Source: Pantoea sp. RIT-PI-b
Lineage (GTDB): Bacteria; Pseudomonadota; Gammaproteobacteria; Enterobacterales; Enterobacteriaceae
NCBI RefSeq assembly: GCF_001187905.1
Contig: NZ_LGIS01000012.1
Coordinates: forward strand, 124,001 to 188,000
DNA length: 64,000 nt
Reading direction: 5' to 3'
A model generated the notes under the pieces. That model searched no databases. It was not told the DNA's origin and saw nothing but the letters and a program-made list of their open reading frames with translations. Below are positions 20,677-30,780 of the stretch, one piece after another. Within the stretch, counting starts at the first letter, position 1, and each line of letters opens with the position of its first letter. Position numbers and translations under genes: made by a program.

Positions 20677-21126
20677 ATGCATTGCCCATTCTGCTCCGCT
20701 GTGGACACCAAAGTGATTGATTCTCGTCTGGTTAGTGAAGGATCGTCGGTGCGTCGCCGTCGTCAGTGTTTGGACTGTCATGAGCGTTTTACCACCTTTG
20801 AAGTGGCCGAACTGGTGATGCCGCGCGTGGTGAAAAGCAACGATGTGCGCGAACCCTTCAATGAAGATAAGCTCAGCAGCGGCATGATCAAGGCTCTCGA
20901 AAAACGCCCAGTGAGCGCTGATGCGGTGGAAAGTGCGGTAAATCACATAAAAACCCAGCTGCGTGCCACCGGCGAGCGTGAAGTGCCGAGCGCGCTGATC
21001 GGCAATCTGGTGATGGATGAGCTGAAAAAGCTCGATAAAGTGGCCTACATTCGCTTTGCTTCGGTTTATCGCAGCTTTGAAGATATTCGCGATTTTGGTG
21101 AAGAGATCGCCCGCTTACAGGACTAA
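20677..21126 (+). CDS. nrdR: NrdR, ribonucleotide reductase regulator
   Basis: Zinc- and nucleotide-binding repressor of ribonucleotide reductase operons. The 149-residue product starts at ATG 20677, giving [17 protein letters not shown]; the in-frame ATG at 20644 would add eleven residues foreign to the family and lacks a ribosome site. A zinc ribbon with CPFC at residues 3-6 and CLDC at 31-34 is followed by an ATP-cone domain (about 49-139, [15 protein letters not shown] onward). It begins the nrdR-ribD-ribH-nusB-thiL run, as in E. coli, and ribD follows after three bases. Short ACAC...GTGT dyads lie upstream. Confidence 0.97.
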   Translation: MHCPFCSAVDTKVIDSRLVSEGSSVRRRRQCLDCHERFTTFEVAELVMPRVVKSNDVREPFNEDKLSSGMIKALEKRPVSADAVESAVNHIKTQLRATGEREVPSALIGNLVMDELKKLDKVAYIRFASVYRSFEDIRDFGEEIARLQD

Positions 21127-21129
21127 TCC

Positions 21130-22233
21130 ATGACTGACGAACGCTACATGGCGCGCGCGCTGGAACTGGCGCGCCGCGGACGCTTTACCACTACACCGAA
21201 CCCCAACGTTGGCTGTGTGATTGTGCGCGAGGGCGAGATTGTCGGCGAAGGCTGGCATCAGCGCGCGGGCGAACCGCATGCTGAAGTGCACGCGCTGCGT
21301 ATGGCGGGTGAACGCGCCAGAGGCGCAACCGCCTATGTCACGCTCGAACCCTGCAGTCATCATGGACGCACACCGCCGTGTTGCGATGCGCTGATTGCCG
21401 CCGGCGTGACGCGCGTGGTTGCCGCGATGCAGGATCCCAATCCGCAGGTGGCGGGACGTGGCCTGTATCGTTTACAGCAGGCGGGTATCGAGGTGAGTCA
21501 CGGTCTGATGATGAGCGAAGCGGAGGCGTTGAATCGCGGTTTTCTGAAACGCATGCGTACCGGATTCCCGTGGATCCAGCTGAAACTCGGCGCATCCCTT
21601 GATGGACGCACCGCGATGGCGAACGGCGAAAGTCAGTGGATCACCTCGGCAGCCGCAAGGCGCGATGTGCAACGGCTGCGCGCCCAGAGTTCAGCTATCC
21701 TTAGCACCAGTGCCACCGTATTAGCGGATAATCCGTCGCTGACGGTGCGCTGGGGTGAACTGAGCGCCGATGTGCGTGCGCAACTTGATGAAGCCCAGTT
21801 GCGTCAGCCGGTACGCGTAGTGATTGATAGCCAACAGCGCGTCACGCCGCAGCATAGTTTGATCGGCCAGCCAGGCGAAACCTGGTTGATGCGCAGTGAA
21901 CCCGATCAGCAAGCGTGGCCCGCCAGCGTCACACAAATTGCGGTACCGCAGCGTGGTGAACAGCTCGACCTGGTGGCGATGATGATGTTGCTCGGCCAGC
22001 GACAGATCAACAGCGTTTGGGTGGAAGCGGGCGCCAGTTTAGCGGGCGCACTGCTGCAAGCCGGGCTGGTGGATGAGCTGATCGTCTACATGGCGCCGAA
22101 GCTGCTGGGAAACACCGCGCGCGGCCTGTGCGCGCTGCCGGGATTAGAACAACTGGCAGATGCGCCCGCCCTGAATTTTAGCGACGTCCGCCTGGTTGGC
22201 GAAGACCTGCGCCTGACGCTGACTCCGCGTTGA
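21130..22233 (+). CDS. ribD: RibD, bifunctional riboflavin deaminase/reductase
   Basis: Performs the second and third steps of riboflavin synthesis: deamination of the pyrimidine intermediate, then NADPH-dependent side-chain reduction. The 367-residue product has an N-terminal cytidine-deaminase-like domain with zinc motifs HAEVHAL near 51-57 and EPCSHHGRTPPC near 75-86, and a C-terminal reductase domain (about 148-365) with LKLGASLDGRTA and VWVEAGASLAGALL. Length equals the E. coli enzyme. It starts three bases after nrdR, so is translationally close to it. A gap of 90 bases before ribH holds a possible -10 box TATGAT at 22270-22275. Confidence 0.97.
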   Translation: MTDERYMARALELARRGRFTTTPNPNVGCVIVREGEIVGEGWHQRAGEPHAEVHALRMAGERARGATAYVTLEPCSHHGRTPPCCDALIAAGVTRVVAAMQDPNPQVAGRGLYRLQQAGIEVSHGLMMSEAEALNRGFLKRMRTGFPWIQLKLGASLDGRTAMANGESQWITSAAARRDVQRLRAQSSAILSTSATVLADNPSLTVRWGELSADVRAQLDEAQLRQPVRVVIDSQQRVTPQHSLIGQPGETWLMRSEPDQQAWPASVTQIAVPQRGEQLDLVAMMMLLGQRQINSVWVEAGASLAGALLQAGLVDELIVYMAPKLLGNTARGLCALPGLEQLADAPALNFSDVRLVGEDLRLTLTPR

Positions 22234-22323
22234 AAACGCGCGGAAAAGCCTGAGCGCGTCGCCAAAGAGTATGATAGAATCCGCCCCCTTCTGCGGGGCC
22301 ATAAAACAACCCAAAGGATATGT

Positions 22324-22794
22324 ATGAAAGTTATCGAAGCTCCTGTTGCCACGCCTGATGCAAACATTGCCATCGTAATTGCGCGTTTTAACAACTTCAT
22401 TAATGACAGCCTGCTGGACGGCGCGATTGACGCTTTGAAGCGCATCGGCCAGGTGAAAGCAGATAACATCACCGTTGTCTGGGTTCCAGGTGCATACGAA
22501 CTGCCGCTGGCAGCACGCGCACTGGCGAAAGCCGGTAAGCACGACGCCATTGTCGCGTTGGGCACTGTCATCCGTGGCGGCACCGCACACTTCGAATATG
22601 TGGCCGGTGAAGCCAGCTCGGGCATTGCGCACGTCGCCATGACCAGCGAAATCCCGGTGACCTTCGGCGTGTTGACCACTGAAAATATCGAGCAGGCGAT
22701 TGAACGCGCCGGCACGAAAGCAGGTAATAAAGGTGCCGAAGCGGCCCTGACTGCACTCGAAATGATCAACGTATTGAAAGCCATCAAAGCCTGA
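22324..22794 (+). CDS. ribH: RibH (RibE), lumazine synthase
   Basis: Condenses the RibD/phosphatase pathway product with dihydroxybutanone phosphate to give 6,7-dimethyl-8-ribityllumazine, the penultimate riboflavin intermediate; it assembles into a 60-subunit icosahedral shell in relatives. The 156-residue protein (E. coli length) shows [18 protein letters not shown] near 17-34, [14 protein letters not shown] near 57-70 and the active-site segment [16 protein letters not shown] near 81-96 with its catalytic histidine. AAAGGATATGT precedes the ATG. nusB follows after 19 bases. Confidence 0.97.
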   Translation: MKVIEAPVATPDANIAIVIARFNNFINDSLLDGAIDALKRIGQVKADNITVVWVPGAYELPLAARALAKAGKHDAIVALGTVIRGGTAHFEYVAGEASSGIAHVAMTSEIPVTFGVLTTENIEQAIERAGTKAGNKGAEAALTALEMINVLKAIKA

Positions 22795-22813
22795 TTTTTG
22801 TAAGGGGAATTTT

Positions 22814-23233
22814 GTGAAACCTGCTGCTCGTCGTCGCGCCCGTGAGTGCGCTGTTCAGGCGCTTTACTCCTGGCAGCTGTCTAAGAACGACATTGCCGAT
22901 GTGGAATACCAGTTTCTGGCGGAACAAGACGTCAAAGACGTCGATATTAGCTATTTCCGCGAATTGCTGGCCGGTGTGGCGACTAACAGCGCGTACCTGG
23001 ACGGTCTGATGAAGCCTTACCTGTCGCGTCAGCTCGAAGAGCTGGGCCAGGTGGAAAAAGCCATCCTGCGTATTTCGCTGTATGAGCTGAGCAAGCGTTC
23101 GGATGTGCCGTACAAAGTGGCCATCAACGAAGGCATTGAGTTGGCAAAAGTGTTTGGTGCTGAAGACAGCCACAAATTCGTCAACGGTGTCCTCGACAAA
23201 GCTGCCCCGCAAATTCGACCCAATAAAAAATAG
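22814..23233 (+). CDS. nusB: NusB, transcription antitermination factor
   Basis: RNA-binding protein that, with NusE (ribosomal protein S10), recognises boxA RNA in rRNA operon leaders and forms the antitermination complex. The 139-residue all-helical protein has the E. coli length and reads almost identical, from [20 protein letters not shown] to [14 protein letters not shown]. The start is GTG at 22814, with an AAGGGGAAT ribosome site. It keeps the ribH-nusB-thiL order and ends in a terminator, so thiL probably depends partly on read-through or its own promoter. Confidence 0.98.
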   Translation: MKPAARRRARECAVQALYSWQLSKNDIADVEYQFLAEQDVKDVDISYFRELLAGVATNSAYLDGLMKPYLSRQLEELGQVEKAILRISLYELSKRSDVPYKVAINEGIELAKVFGAEDSHKFVNGVLDKAAPQIRPNKK

Positions 23234-23237
23234 TATT

Positions 23238-23262
23238 AAAGGCCGGTTTACCGGCCTTTTTC
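23238..23262 (+). terminator. Rho-independent terminator after nusB
   Basis: Stem AAAGGCCGG / CCGGCCTTT, loop TTTA, then Ts. It lies between nusB and thiL, within 18 bases of the thiL start. Confidence 0.87.
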
Positions 23263-23279
23263 TCATTGAGACCTGACTT

Positions 23280-24257
23280 ATGTCTTGTGGTGAATTCGAA
23301 CTGATCGCACGTTACTTTAACCGCGTCACCAGCTCCCGCCGCGATGTGGAGAAAGGAATTGGTGACGACTGCGCGTTGCTCAACGTGCCAGAAAAACAAA
23401 CCCTCGCCATCAGCACCGATACGCTGGTTGCGGGCGTCCACTTCTTGCGTGATATCCATCCTGCCGATTTGGGTTACAAAGCGGTTGCCGTTAATCTCAG
23501 TGATTTAGCCGCGATGGGCGCCGATCCTGCCTGGCTGACGCTGGCATTGACGCTGCCTGAGATCGATGAAGATTGGGTAGCGGCTTTCAGCGATAGCCTG
23601 TTTGAGCTGCTGGATTACTACGATATGCAGTTGATTGGCGGCGATACCACGCGTGGACCGCTAAGCATGACGCTCGGCATTCACGGATTGGTGCCGGTGG
23701 GAAGGGCGCTGAAACGTTCGGGTGCTAAGCCGGGCGACTGGATTTTTGTCACCGGTACGCTGGGTGACAGCGCCGCCGGTTTGTCGCTGCTGCAGCATCG
23801 TCACCGTCTGAATGATCCGGCGGTGCACGAAGCATTGATTAAACGCCATTTGCGTCCGATGCCGCGCGTGCTGCAAGGCCAGGCGTTGCGTGGTTTGGCA
23901 ACCTCGGCAATTGATATTTCAGATGGTCTGATTTCCGATCTTGGCCATGTGCTCACTGCCAGCCGCGTCGGTGCACGCCTCAATCTCGACGCGTTACCGC
24001 TTTCACCGGCGCTACGCGATCACTTCGAACCTGAGCTGGTGCTGCAATGGGCGCTAAGCGGTGGCGAAGATTACGAGCTGTGCTTTACCGTGCCGGAAGT
24101 TAACCGTGGCGCGCTGGACGTGGCGCTCGGCAATTTTGGCGTGCCTTATACCTGCATTGGCCAGATTGCTCCGGAATCGGAAGGGCTGACACTGCTGGAG
24201 AACGGCAAGCCGCGTAGCGTAAATCTGAAAGGGTTTGATCACTTCGGCAGCAAGTGA
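23280..24257 (+). CDS. thiL: ThiL, thiamin-monophosphate kinase
   Basis: ATP-dependent kinase that makes thiamin diphosphate from thiamin monophosphate. The 325-residue product (same as E. coli) belongs to the PurM/SelD-like family: GIGDDCALL near residues 26-34, the strand [11 protein letters not shown] near 45-55, [15 protein letters not shown] near 67-81, [10 protein letters not shown] near 118-127 and [11 protein letters not shown] near 213-223. In E. coli pgpA overlaps or directly follows; here no pgpA is present and the next gene, yajO, is convergent 72 bases away across two hairpins. Confidence 0.97.
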   Translation: MSCGEFELIARYFNRVTSSRRDVEKGIGDDCALLNVPEKQTLAISTDTLVAGVHFLRDIHPADLGYKAVAVNLSDLAAMGADPAWLTLALTLPEIDEDWVAAFSDSLFELLDYYDMQLIGGDTTRGPLSMTLGIHGLVPVGRALKRSGAKPGDWIFVTGTLGDSAAGLSLLQHRHRLNDPAVHEALIKRHLRPMPRVLQGQALRGLATSAIDISDGLISDLGHVLTASRVGARLNLDALPLSPALRDHFEPELVLQWALSGGEDYELCFTVPEVNRGALDVALGNFGVPYTCIGQIAPESEGLTLLENGKPRSVNLKGFDHFGSK

Positions 24258-24261
24258 AAGT

Positions 24262-24281
24262 GGTGACCATGAATGGCCACC
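24262..24281. repeat. Hairpin with ATGAAT loop, directly after thiL
   Basis: Arms GGTGACC and GGCCACC pair with one mismatch around the six-base loop ATGAAT. It starts four bases after the thiL stop and lies in the position where pgpA starts in E. coli. The loop sequence matches that of the hairpin at 30109-30130. Confidence 0.55.
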
Positions 24282-24298
24282 CGACAAAATCAGCGTAG

Positions 24299-24318
24299 GG
24301 TCGCCATTTATGGCGACC
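24299..24318. repeat. Hairpin with ATTTAT loop between thiL and yajO
   Basis: Perfect 7-bp stem GGTCGCC / GGCGACC around loop ATTTAT, preceded by GTAG. A short T-containing tail (CTGCTTTAAAA) follows on the plus strand and is A-rich on the other, so it could weakly terminate both convergent genes. It is one of the hairpin family discussed in the findings. Confidence 0.65.
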
Positions 24319-24329
24319 TGCTTTAAAAA

Positions 24330-25304
24330 CTACTCAAATCCTACCACCGGATGCGGTTGATACACCGTCTCCAGCTCTGCAATATCTGTCGAACTCAACT
24401 CCACATCGACCGCCTTCACCAGCTCAGCAAACTGCTGCTCACGCGAGGCGCCAATGATCGGCGCTGTAACCGCCGGCTTGTGTAACAGCCACGCCAGAGC
24501 CACCTGGGCACGCGTCACGCCTTTATCCGCCGCAACATTAGCCAGACGCTCGGCAATCGCCGCATCGTTCTCTTCGGTACCGGTATAGAGCTTCTCCATC
24601 ACGTTATCCGAGACCGAACGCGCGGTGGTTTCGCCCCATGGACGCGTTAACTTACCGCGCGCCAGCGGACTCCATGGCAGCACGGCAATGCCTTCACGCT
24701 GGCACAGTGGATGCATCTCCTTCTCTTCTTCGCGCTGAATCAGATTGTACTGATCCTGCATGCTAACAAACCGCGCCCAGTTGTTTTGCTTTTGCAGGTC
24801 CAGCGCCTGAGCAAACTGCGATGCGTGCATCGACGATGCGCCGATGTGGCGCGCCTTACCGGATTTCACCACCTCATGCAGCGCCTCCAGCGTCTCTTCA
24901 ATTGGCGTATCGTAATCCCAGCGGTGAATCTGCAGCAGATCGACATATTCCATGCCAAGACGCGTCAGGCTGTCATCGATAGACTGCAGGATATTCTTGC
25001 GTGATAGGCCTTGTGACAGATTGCTGAGCGGGAAATAGACCTTGGTGGCGACCACAACCTGATCGCGGCGGGCAAAATCTTTCAGCGCGCGGCCCACGAT
25101 CTCTTCGCTGCTGCCGTCGGAATAGCTGTTGGCGGTATCGAAGAAGTTAATGCCGGCCTCCAGCGCTTGTTTGATCAGCGGTCGGCTGCTCTCTTCCGGC
25201 AACGTCCATGCGTGATTACCGCGCGTGGGATCGCCGTAGGTCATGCAGCCTAAACAGAGACGCGAAACCTGTAAGTCGGTTTGGCCTAAGGGAATAGTTT
25301 TCAT
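24330..25304 (-). CDS. yajO: YajO, aldo-keto reductase
   Basis: NADPH-dependent oxidoreductase of the aldo-keto reductase superfamily. In E. coli YajO has been linked to making 1-deoxyxylulose 5-phosphate from ribulose 5-phosphate, an alternative entry to thiamin and isoprenoid synthesis, which fits its place beside dxs and thiL. The frame extends to 25367, but the family start MKTIPLGQTDLQVSRLCLG is at 25304 with a GGAG ribosome site, giving 324 residues as in E. coli. The catalytic Asp and Tyr lie in FFDTANSYSDGSSEE near 55-69, with Lys in VVVATKVYF near 85 and His in LQIHRWDY near 126. dxs is upstream on the same strand. Confidence 0.94.
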   Translation of the reverse strand: MKTIPLGQTDLQVSRLCLGCMTYGDPTRGNHAWTLPEESSRPLIKQALEAGINFFDTANSYSDGSSEEIVGRALKDFARRDQVVVATKVYFPLSNLSQGLSRKNILQSIDDSLTRLGMEYVDLLQIHRWDYDTPIEETLEALHEVVKSGKARHIGASSMHASQFAQALDLQKQNNWARFVSMQDQYNLIQREEEKEMHPLCQREGIAVLPWSPLARGKLTRPWGETTARSVSDNVMEKLYTGTEENDAAIAERLANVAADKGVTRAQVALAWLLHKPAVTAPIIGASREQQFAELVKAVDVELSSTDIAELETVYQPHPVVGFE

Positions 25305-25391
25305 TTGGGCTCCTGCTCTTATGCTTGAGGGAAATCGTTCCCTAAGCATAGCAGCAGGCTCGCTCACCGGGCGGTGAGCGAGTCGGGCAGT

Positions 25392-27257
25392 TTACTGGGC
25401 GAGCCAGTCAGCGATTTGCTGCTGAATACCGGCGGCATCCAGCTGGTAATCCTGGCGTACCTCTTCCTGCGTGCCTTGCGGGATGAACTCATCCGGCAGG
25501 CCGAGGTTAAGCACCGGCACGCGCAGGCGTTTTGCCATCACATACTCGTTGACGCCGCTACCGGCACCGCCTTTGATCGCGCCTTCTTCCAGCGTGATCA
25601 GCGAATCGTGACTGGCCGCCAGCTCGGTAATCAGTGCTTCGTCGAGCGGCTTCACAAAGCGCATATCCACCAGCGTCGCATTCAGCGCTTCAGCGGCCGC
25701 CGCCGCTTCTGGCAGCAAGGTGCCGAAGTTGAGGATTGCCAGCTTTTCACCGCGACGCTTCACGATACCTTTACCCAGCGGCAAACTGGCCAGCGGTTCC
25801 AGCACCGCACCGGTGCCGGTACCACGCGGATAACGCACCGCGCTTGGGCCATCCTGATAGTGATAACCGGTGTAGAGCATCAGACGGCATTCGTTTTCGT
25901 CGCTTGGCGTCATGATCACCATCTCTGGCACACAGCGCAAAAACGCGATATCAAACGCGCCCTGGTGGGTTTGACCATCGGCGCCGACAATGCCGCCGCG
26001 ATCGATAGCAAACAGCACCGGCAGTTTCTGAATGGCAACGTCATGGATCAGCTGATCGTAGGCGCGCTGCAGGAAGGTCGAATAGATTGCCACAATCGGC
26101 TTATAGCCGCCGATCGCCATACCGGCTGCGAAAGTGACGGCATGCTGCTCGGCAATCGCCACATCAAAATATTGCTGCGGGTAATCACGCGAATAGCTCA
26201 CCATGCCGGAACCTTCGCGCATCGCTGGCGTCACCGCCATCAGGCGCGGATCGTCGGCGGCCATTTCGCTCAGCCAGTTGCCGAAGATTTTTGAGTAGCT
26301 TGGCAGGCCCGGCACGCTTTTCGGCAGCGCTAAGCTGGCGGGATCGAATTTCGGTACCGCATGCCAGGTGATGGGATCTTCTTCCGCCGGGGCATAACCT
26401 TTGCCCTTTTTGGTCATGATGTGTAGGAACTGCGGACCTTTCAGATCGCGCATGTTCTTCAGCGTGCTTACCAGCGTCAGCACGTCGTGACCATCGACCG
26501 GGCCAATGTAGTTAAAGCCCAGCTCCTCAAACAGCGTGCCCGGCACCACCATGCCTTTCAGGTGCTCTTCGGTGCGTTTTACCAGCTCTTTAATCGGCGG
26601 TAAACCGCCCAGCACGCGCTTGCCGCCTTCGCGCAGGCGTGAATAGGTTTTCCCGGAGAGAATCTGTGCCAGGCGATTGTTGAGCGCGCCGACGTTTTCG
26701 GAGATCGACATTTCATTATCGTTGAGGATCACCAGCATATCCGGCTTGATATCACCGGCGTGGTTCATCGCTTCAAACGCCATGCCTGCGGTAATGGCGC
26801 CATCGCCGATAATACAGGCGGTGCGACGGCCTTTACCTTCACGATCGGCGGCAACCGCCATGCCGAGGCCCGCGCTGATCGAAGTGGACGAGTGGCCGAC
26901 GCTCAGCACGTCGTATTCACTCTCACCACGCCACGGGAACGGATGCAGGCCATTTTTCTGACGGATAGTGCCGATGCGATCGCGGCGTCCGGTCAGAATC
27001 TTGTGTGGATAAGCCTGATGGCCAACGTCCCACACCAGATGATCAAACGGGGTGTTATAAACATAATGCAGCGCCACTGTTAGCTCGACGACGCCCAGAC
27101 CCGAAGCAAAGTGGCCGGATGAACGGCTTACGCTATCCAGCAGATACTGACGCAGCTCGTCACACAGTTCCGGAAGTTTTTCTTTCGGTAATAAACGTAA
27201 TTCCTGAACCGTGTTTGCTAACGCCAGTGTCGGGTATTTTGCAATATCAAAACTCAT
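25392..27257 (-). CDS. dxs: Dxs, 1-deoxy-D-xylulose-5-phosphate synthase
   Basis: Thiamin-diphosphate enzyme that joins pyruvate and glyceraldehyde 3-phosphate, the first step of the non-mevalonate isoprenoid pathway and a source of thiamin and pyridoxal precursors. The frame opens at 27293, which would overlap the end of ispA, but the family N-terminus [13 protein letters not shown] begins at 27257, giving 621 residues (E. coli 620). Motifs: cofactor site [18 protein letters not shown] ending [10 protein letters not shown], and the catalytic Glu in VAIAEQHAV near 370. It is 19 bases after ispA in the xseB-ispA-dxs operon. Confidence 0.97.
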   Translation of the reverse strand: MSFDIAKYPTLALANTVQELRLLPKEKLPELCDELRQYLLDSVSRSSGHFASGLGVVELTVALHYVYNTPFDHLVWDVGHQAYPHKILTGRRDRIGTIRQKNGLHPFPWRGESEYDVLSVGHSSTSISAGLGMAVAADREGKGRRTACIIGDGAITAGMAFEAMNHAGDIKPDMLVILNDNEMSISENVGALNNRLAQILSGKTYSRLREGGKRVLGGLPPIKELVKRTEEHLKGMVVPGTLFEELGFNYIGPVDGHDVLTLVSTLKNMRDLKGPQFLHIMTKKGKGYAPAEEDPITWHAVPKFDPASLALPKSVPGLPSYSKIFGNWLSEMAADDPRLMAVTPAMREGSGMVSYSRDYPQQYFDVAIAEQHAVTFAAGMAIGGYKPIVAIYSTFLQRAYDQLIHDVAIQKLPVLFAIDRGGIVGADGQTHQGAFDIAFLRCVPEMVIMTPSDENECRLMLYTGYHYQDGPSAVRYPRGTGTGAVLEPLASLPLGKGIVKRRGEKLAILNFGTLLPEAAAAAEALNATLVDMRFVKPLDEALITELAASHDSLITLEEGAIKGGAGSGVNEYVMAKRLRVPVLNLGLPDEFIPQGTQEEVRQDYQLDAAGIQQQIADWLAQ

Positions 27258-27276
27258 CAGAGACTCATTATGAAAG

Positions 27277-28176
27277 TTATTTATCGCGTTCAATTATGAA
27301 GCTTGCCAGCGCTTGTAAGGCGATTGTGTTGTAAGACTGTGCAGCCAGAATATCGAGCGCGCCAAGCGCCTCTTGATAGAGATCCCAGGCTTTGCTGCGA
27401 GCATTTTCCAGCCCCATCAAGGCCGGATAGGTGCTTTTTCCTAACGCCTGATCCGAGCCCTGCGTTTTCCCTAACACCGCAGTATCGCCGACCACATCAA
27501 GGATGTCGTCCTGCACCTGAAACGCCAGTCCGATGGCGTTGGCGTAGGTATCCAGTACCGGCAAGGCGGCACGGCCACGTTCTCCGGCGGCTAATGCGCC
27601 AAGACGCACCGCTGCACGAATTAACGCGCCGGTTTTATGACGGTGAATCTGTTCCAGCTGCGCCAGGTCGATACGTTTGCCTTCAGCCGCTAAATCCAAC
27701 GCCTGTCCGCCGCACATGCCCGCTACGCCGCTGGCCTGCGCCAGTTCGGAAATCATCGCAATGCGCGCTTCGGCGCTGACGCCAGGCATCGGCTGATCGG
27801 CCAGAATCGAAAAGGCCAGAGTTTGCAAAGCATCGCCGGCGAGAATCGCCGTGTCTTCGCCATATTTAATATGGCAGGTTGGCTGCCCGCGGCGTAACGC
27901 ATCGTCATCCATCGCCGGCAGATCGTCATGAATCAGGGAATAAGCATGGATGCATTCAACGGCGGCAGCCGGCACATCCAGGCTGGCCGCGTCGGCCTTC
28001 AGCATTTCGCCTGTGGCGTACACCAGAAAGGGACGCAGACGTTTACCGCCTAATAATGCCCCATACTCCATGGCATTCACCAGAGGAGAACTCTGAAAAG
28101 GAAGTGGATCTATTAAGCGCGTCAACGCCTGATTGACGCGTTGATGGTACGCGCTCAGCAGTTTAGCGAAATCCAT
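27277..28176 (-). CDS. ispA: IspA, farnesyl diphosphate synthase
   Basis: Makes geranyl then farnesyl diphosphate from dimethylallyl and isopentenyl diphosphates, feeding ubiquinone, undecaprenyl carrier and heme O. The 299-residue product (E. coli length) has the first aspartate-rich motif [15 protein letters not shown] near 83-97, second motif [14 protein letters not shown] near 221-234, and the upstream [10 protein letters not shown]. Its ATG shares a base with the xseB stop (TAATG), showing translational coupling. Dxs follows, so two isoprenoid enzymes are coexpressed. Confidence 0.97.
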   Translation of the reverse strand: MDFAKLLSAYHQRVNQALTRLIDPLPFQSSPLVNAMEYGALLGGKRLRPFLVYATGEMLKADAASLDVPAAAVECIHAYSLIHDDLPAMDDDALRRGQPTCHIKYGEDTAILAGDALQTLAFSILADQPMPGVSAEARIAMISELAQASGVAGMCGGQALDLAAEGKRIDLAQLEQIHRHKTGALIRAAVRLGALAAGERGRAALPVLDTYANAIGLAFQVQDDILDVVGDTAVLGKTQGSDQALGKSTYPALMGLENARSKAWDLYQEALGALDILAAQSYNTIALQALASFIIERDK

Positions 28177-28418
28177 TACTCATTATCCGGCGTAAAAGGG
28201 GCGAGGGCGGCATCTTTCTCATCGCTGAGCAGGATTTGCACCCGTTGCTCTGCCTGTTGCAGGGTTTGCTGACCGGTACGTGCCAATTGTACACCGCGTT
28301 CAAATTCGTTTAGCGCCTGTTCCAGCGGCAACTCACCACTTTCCAGACGGCTAACAATCTGTTCCAGCTGCTGTAATGCGCTTTCAAAACTGGCTGGCGC
28401 TTCGGCTTTTTTCGGCAT
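28176..28418 (-). CDS. xseB: XseB, exodeoxyribonuclease VII small subunit
   Basis: Small helical subunit that assembles in several copies on XseA to form exonuclease VII, which degrades single-stranded DNA. The frame extends to 28457 but the family start [19 protein letters not shown] is at 28418, giving 80 residues, the E. coli length. The motif [19 protein letters not shown] is typical. Its stop codon overlaps the ispA start by one base. xseA is not in the window. The 236-base gap to thiI upstream holds the divergent promoters. Confidence 0.96.
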   Translation of the reverse strand: MPKKAEAPASFESALQQLEQIVSRLESGELPLEQALNEFERGVQLARTGQQTLQQAEQRVQILLSDEKDAALAPFTPDNE

Positions 28419-28654
28419 AATCAGTGTCGACTCACAGGTTAGGACATTATGTTGCAATCGGTCATGGTAGCCGACGAGGATTAATTAGCAAAATAATGAA
28501 TGTGACTGCGGTAGCAGAAGCAGTCACCCCTCAAAGGTGATATACTTTTGCGCCTCGGATGCGGGGGCTCCTGAATCAACCCGCAATTATATGATTTTAA
28601 CAGCTAAGTGCCGATGCTTTTAGCACTTATTTGCCCAAACGAACCCCTGTCGCC

Positions 28655-30103
28655 ATGAAGTTTATCATCAAGCTGTTCCCAGAAATCACCATCAAAAGTC
28701 AGTCGGTGCGTCTGCGCTTTATCAAAATTCTTACCAGCAGCATTCGTAATATCCTGCGTACCGTCGATGAAGACATCAAGGTCGTGCGCCATTGGGATCA
28801 CGTTGAAGTGCGTTCCAAAAATGAGTCGCTGCGTGAAACCATCGTCACCGAACTGACGCGTATTCCCGGCATTCACCACGTGCTGGCGGTGGAAGATCGC
28901 GCCTATACCGACATGCACGATATCTTCGAGCAGACGCTGGTGCTTAATCGCGAGCGTCTGGAAGGCAAAAGCTTCTGTGTGCGCGTGAAGCGCCGCGGAA
29001 CGCACAGCTTCAGCTCGCAGGATGTTGAACGCTACGTTGGCGGCGGTCTTAATCAGCACATCGCCAGCGCGCGGGTGCAGCTTAATCGTCCGGATGAAAC
29101 GGTGAACCTGGAGATCGAAGACGATCGCCTGTTACTGATCACCGCACGTTATGAAGGTCTGGGCGGTTTCCCGATAGGGACGCAGGAAGATGTACTGTCG
29201 CTGATTTCCGGAGGTTTCGACTCCGGAGTTTCCAGCTACATGCTGATGCGTCGCGGTTGCCGCGTGCATTACTGCTTCTTTAACCTTGGCGGTGCGGCAC
29301 ATGAGATTGGTGTACGTCAGGTCGCGCATTATCTCTGGCAGCGTTTTGGTCGTTCGCATCGCGTACGTTTTGTGGCGATCAACTTCGAGCCGGTAGTCGG
29401 TGAGATTCTGGAGAAGGTTGACGACGGCCAGATGGGCGTGGTGCTGAAGCGCATGATGGTGCGTGCGGCGTCAATGGTGGCAGAACGTTACGGCGTGCAA
29501 GCGCTGGTGACCGGCGAAGCGCTCGGTCAGGTGTCTAGCCAGACGCTGACCAACCTGCGTTTGATCGATAATGCCTCTGATACGCTGATTTTGCGTCCGC
29601 TGATTTCACACGATAAAGAGCACATCATCGATGTGGCGCGTAAGATCGGCACCGAAGATTTTGCCCGCACCATGCCGGAATATTGCGGTGTGATTTCGAA
29701 AAGCCCGACTGTGAAGGCGGTGAAAGCGAAGATCGAAGCGGAAGAGCTGAATTTCGATTTCGAGATTCTGAATCGTGTCGTGCAGGAAGCCAGTAACGTC
29801 GATATCCGTGAAATCGCTGAACAGACCGAAGAAGAAGTGGTGGAAGTGGAAACCGTCGACTCCTTCACCAGCAACGATGTGGTGCTGGATATTCGTTCGG
29901 CGGATGAGCAGGACGCGAAGCCGTTGGCACTTGAAGGCGTTGAGGTCAAACCTCTGGCGTTCTACAAACTCAGCACCCAATTCGGCGATCTGGACCAGAG
30001 TAAAACCTGGCTGCTGTATTGCGATCGCGGTGTGATGAGTCGCCTGCAGGCGCTGTATCTGCATGAGCAGGGCTTCAAAAACGTGAAGGTTTATCGTCCT
30101 TAA
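28655..30103 (+). CDS. thiI: ThiI, tRNA 4-thiouridine synthase and thiamin sulfur carrier
   Basis: Adenylates uridine-8 of tRNA and transfers sulfur to form 4-thiouridine; also supplies sulfur for the thiazole of thiamin. Start ATG at 28655 gives [16 protein letters not shown]; an in-frame ATG 24 bases earlier adds residues foreign to the family. The 482-residue protein (E. coli length) has an NFLD/THUMP region (1-165), the PP-loop [10 protein letters not shown] near 185-194, the disulfide cysteine in [13 protein letters not shown] (near 344) and a C-terminal rhodanese domain with catalytic Cys in [12 protein letters not shown] (near 456). All key residues are present. Confidence 0.97.
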   Translation: MKFIIKLFPEITIKSQSVRLRFIKILTSSIRNILRTVDEDIKVVRHWDHVEVRSKNESLRETIVTELTRIPGIHHVLAVEDRAYTDMHDIFEQTLVLNRERLEGKSFCVRVKRRGTHSFSSQDVERYVGGGLNQHIASARVQLNRPDETVNLEIEDDRLLLITARYEGLGGFPIGTQEDVLSLISGGFDSGVSSYMLMRRGCRVHYCFFNLGGAAHEIGVRQVAHYLWQRFGRSHRVRFVAINFEPVVGEILEKVDDGQMGVVLKRMMVRAASMVAERYGVQALVTGEALGQVSSQTLTNLRLIDNASDTLILRPLISHDKEHIIDVARKIGTEDFARTMPEYCGVISKSPTVKAVKAKIEAEELNFDFEILNRVVQEASNVDIREIAEQTEEEVVEVETVDSFTSNDVVLDIRSADEQDAKPLALEGVEVKPLAFYKLSTQFGDLDQSKTWLLYCDRGVMSRLQALYLHEQGFKNVKVYRP

Positions 30104-30108
30104 GCTCC

Positions 30109-30130
30109 AGGTGCGCATGAATGCGCACCT
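30109..30130. repeat. Hairpin with ATGAAT loop between thiI and yajL
   Basis: Perfect 8-bp stem AGGTGCGC / GCGCACCT with loop ATGAAT, five bases after the thiI stop, followed by TACCGTTTTTG, so it may also serve as a terminator for thiI. A second, decayed hairpin of the same type (arms GGGGGCGTC and GGCGACCCC) follows at 30143-30165. The stem matches that of the proY hairpin at 7260-7287. Confidence 0.65.
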
Positions 30131-30171
30131 TACCGTTTTTGTGGGGGCGTCTTGATGGCGACCCCAGTAAA

Positions 30172-30780
30172 TTAACGCTCTTCAAACTCCTGATAGTTAT
30201 AAATCCCCGCCGCCAGCACCAGCTGCGCAGCGACTTCGCGCGCCTTCTCTTTATCCACCAGCAAATCAATCAGCTTCAAAGCAAAGTCCATCGCAGTGCC
30301 TGGTCCCTGACTGGTTAGCAGATTAACGCGCGGGTCCCATACCACGCGACGCTCCATCCATTTGCTGTCTGGAATGGTGTCACGCAAGCCGGGAAAACCG
30401 GTCATATTGCCCACCGGGAACAGATCGTGCGGTACCAAAACCGTGCCCGGCGCGGCACAGATTGCCGCCACAATCTTGCCTGAAACATGGAATTGGCGCA
30501 CGGTCTCGACCAGCAGCGGGCTGTCGCGGAAGGTTTCTGCGCCTTTTAAACCGCCAGGCAGCACAATCGCGTCGTAATCATTGTCGGCGACCTCTACTAA
30601 CGGCGCGTCCGCCAGCAGGCGCACGCTGCGCGAACAGACGATCTCGCGCGTGCCGTCACTCTCCACGCTGGCAGTGGTGACACTTATTCCGCCGCGCACC
30701 AGCAAATCGATAGTGGTGACCGCTTCGGTCTCTTCACTGCCATGTGCCAGGCAAACCAGAACCGATGCTTTCGCGCTCAT
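30172..30780 (-). CDS. yajL: YajL, DJ-1/PfpI family stress protein
   Basis: Cytoplasmic DJ-1 superfamily member, in E. coli described as a redox-sensitive chaperone and protein/nucleotide deglycase acting on glyoxal adducts (this activity has been debated). The 202-residue product is slightly longer than the E. coli form (196). The nucleophile elbow [11 protein letters not shown] near residue 106 carries the conserved cysteine, and the glutamate motif is in HGSEETEAV near 14-20. It starts inside the end of panE, overlapping by 47 bases in another frame, which implies coupled translation. Confidence 0.95.
   Translation of the reverse strand: MSAKASVLVCLAHGSEETEAVTTIDLLVRGGISVTTASVESDGTREIVCSRSVRLLADAPLVEVADNDYDAIVLPGGLKGAETFRDSPLLVETVRQFHVSGKIVAAICAAPGTVLVPHDLFPVGNMTGFPGLRDTIPDSKWMERRVVWDPRVNLLTSQGPGTAMDFALKLIDLLVDKEKAREVAAQLVLAAGIYNYQEFEER

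Noticed and set aside
25374..26294. 306-codon open frame on the plus strand
   Set aside because: It lies antisense within dxs, whose protein is fully conserved; the translation is rich in His, Arg and Gln as expected of a reverse-frame shadow and shows no domain.
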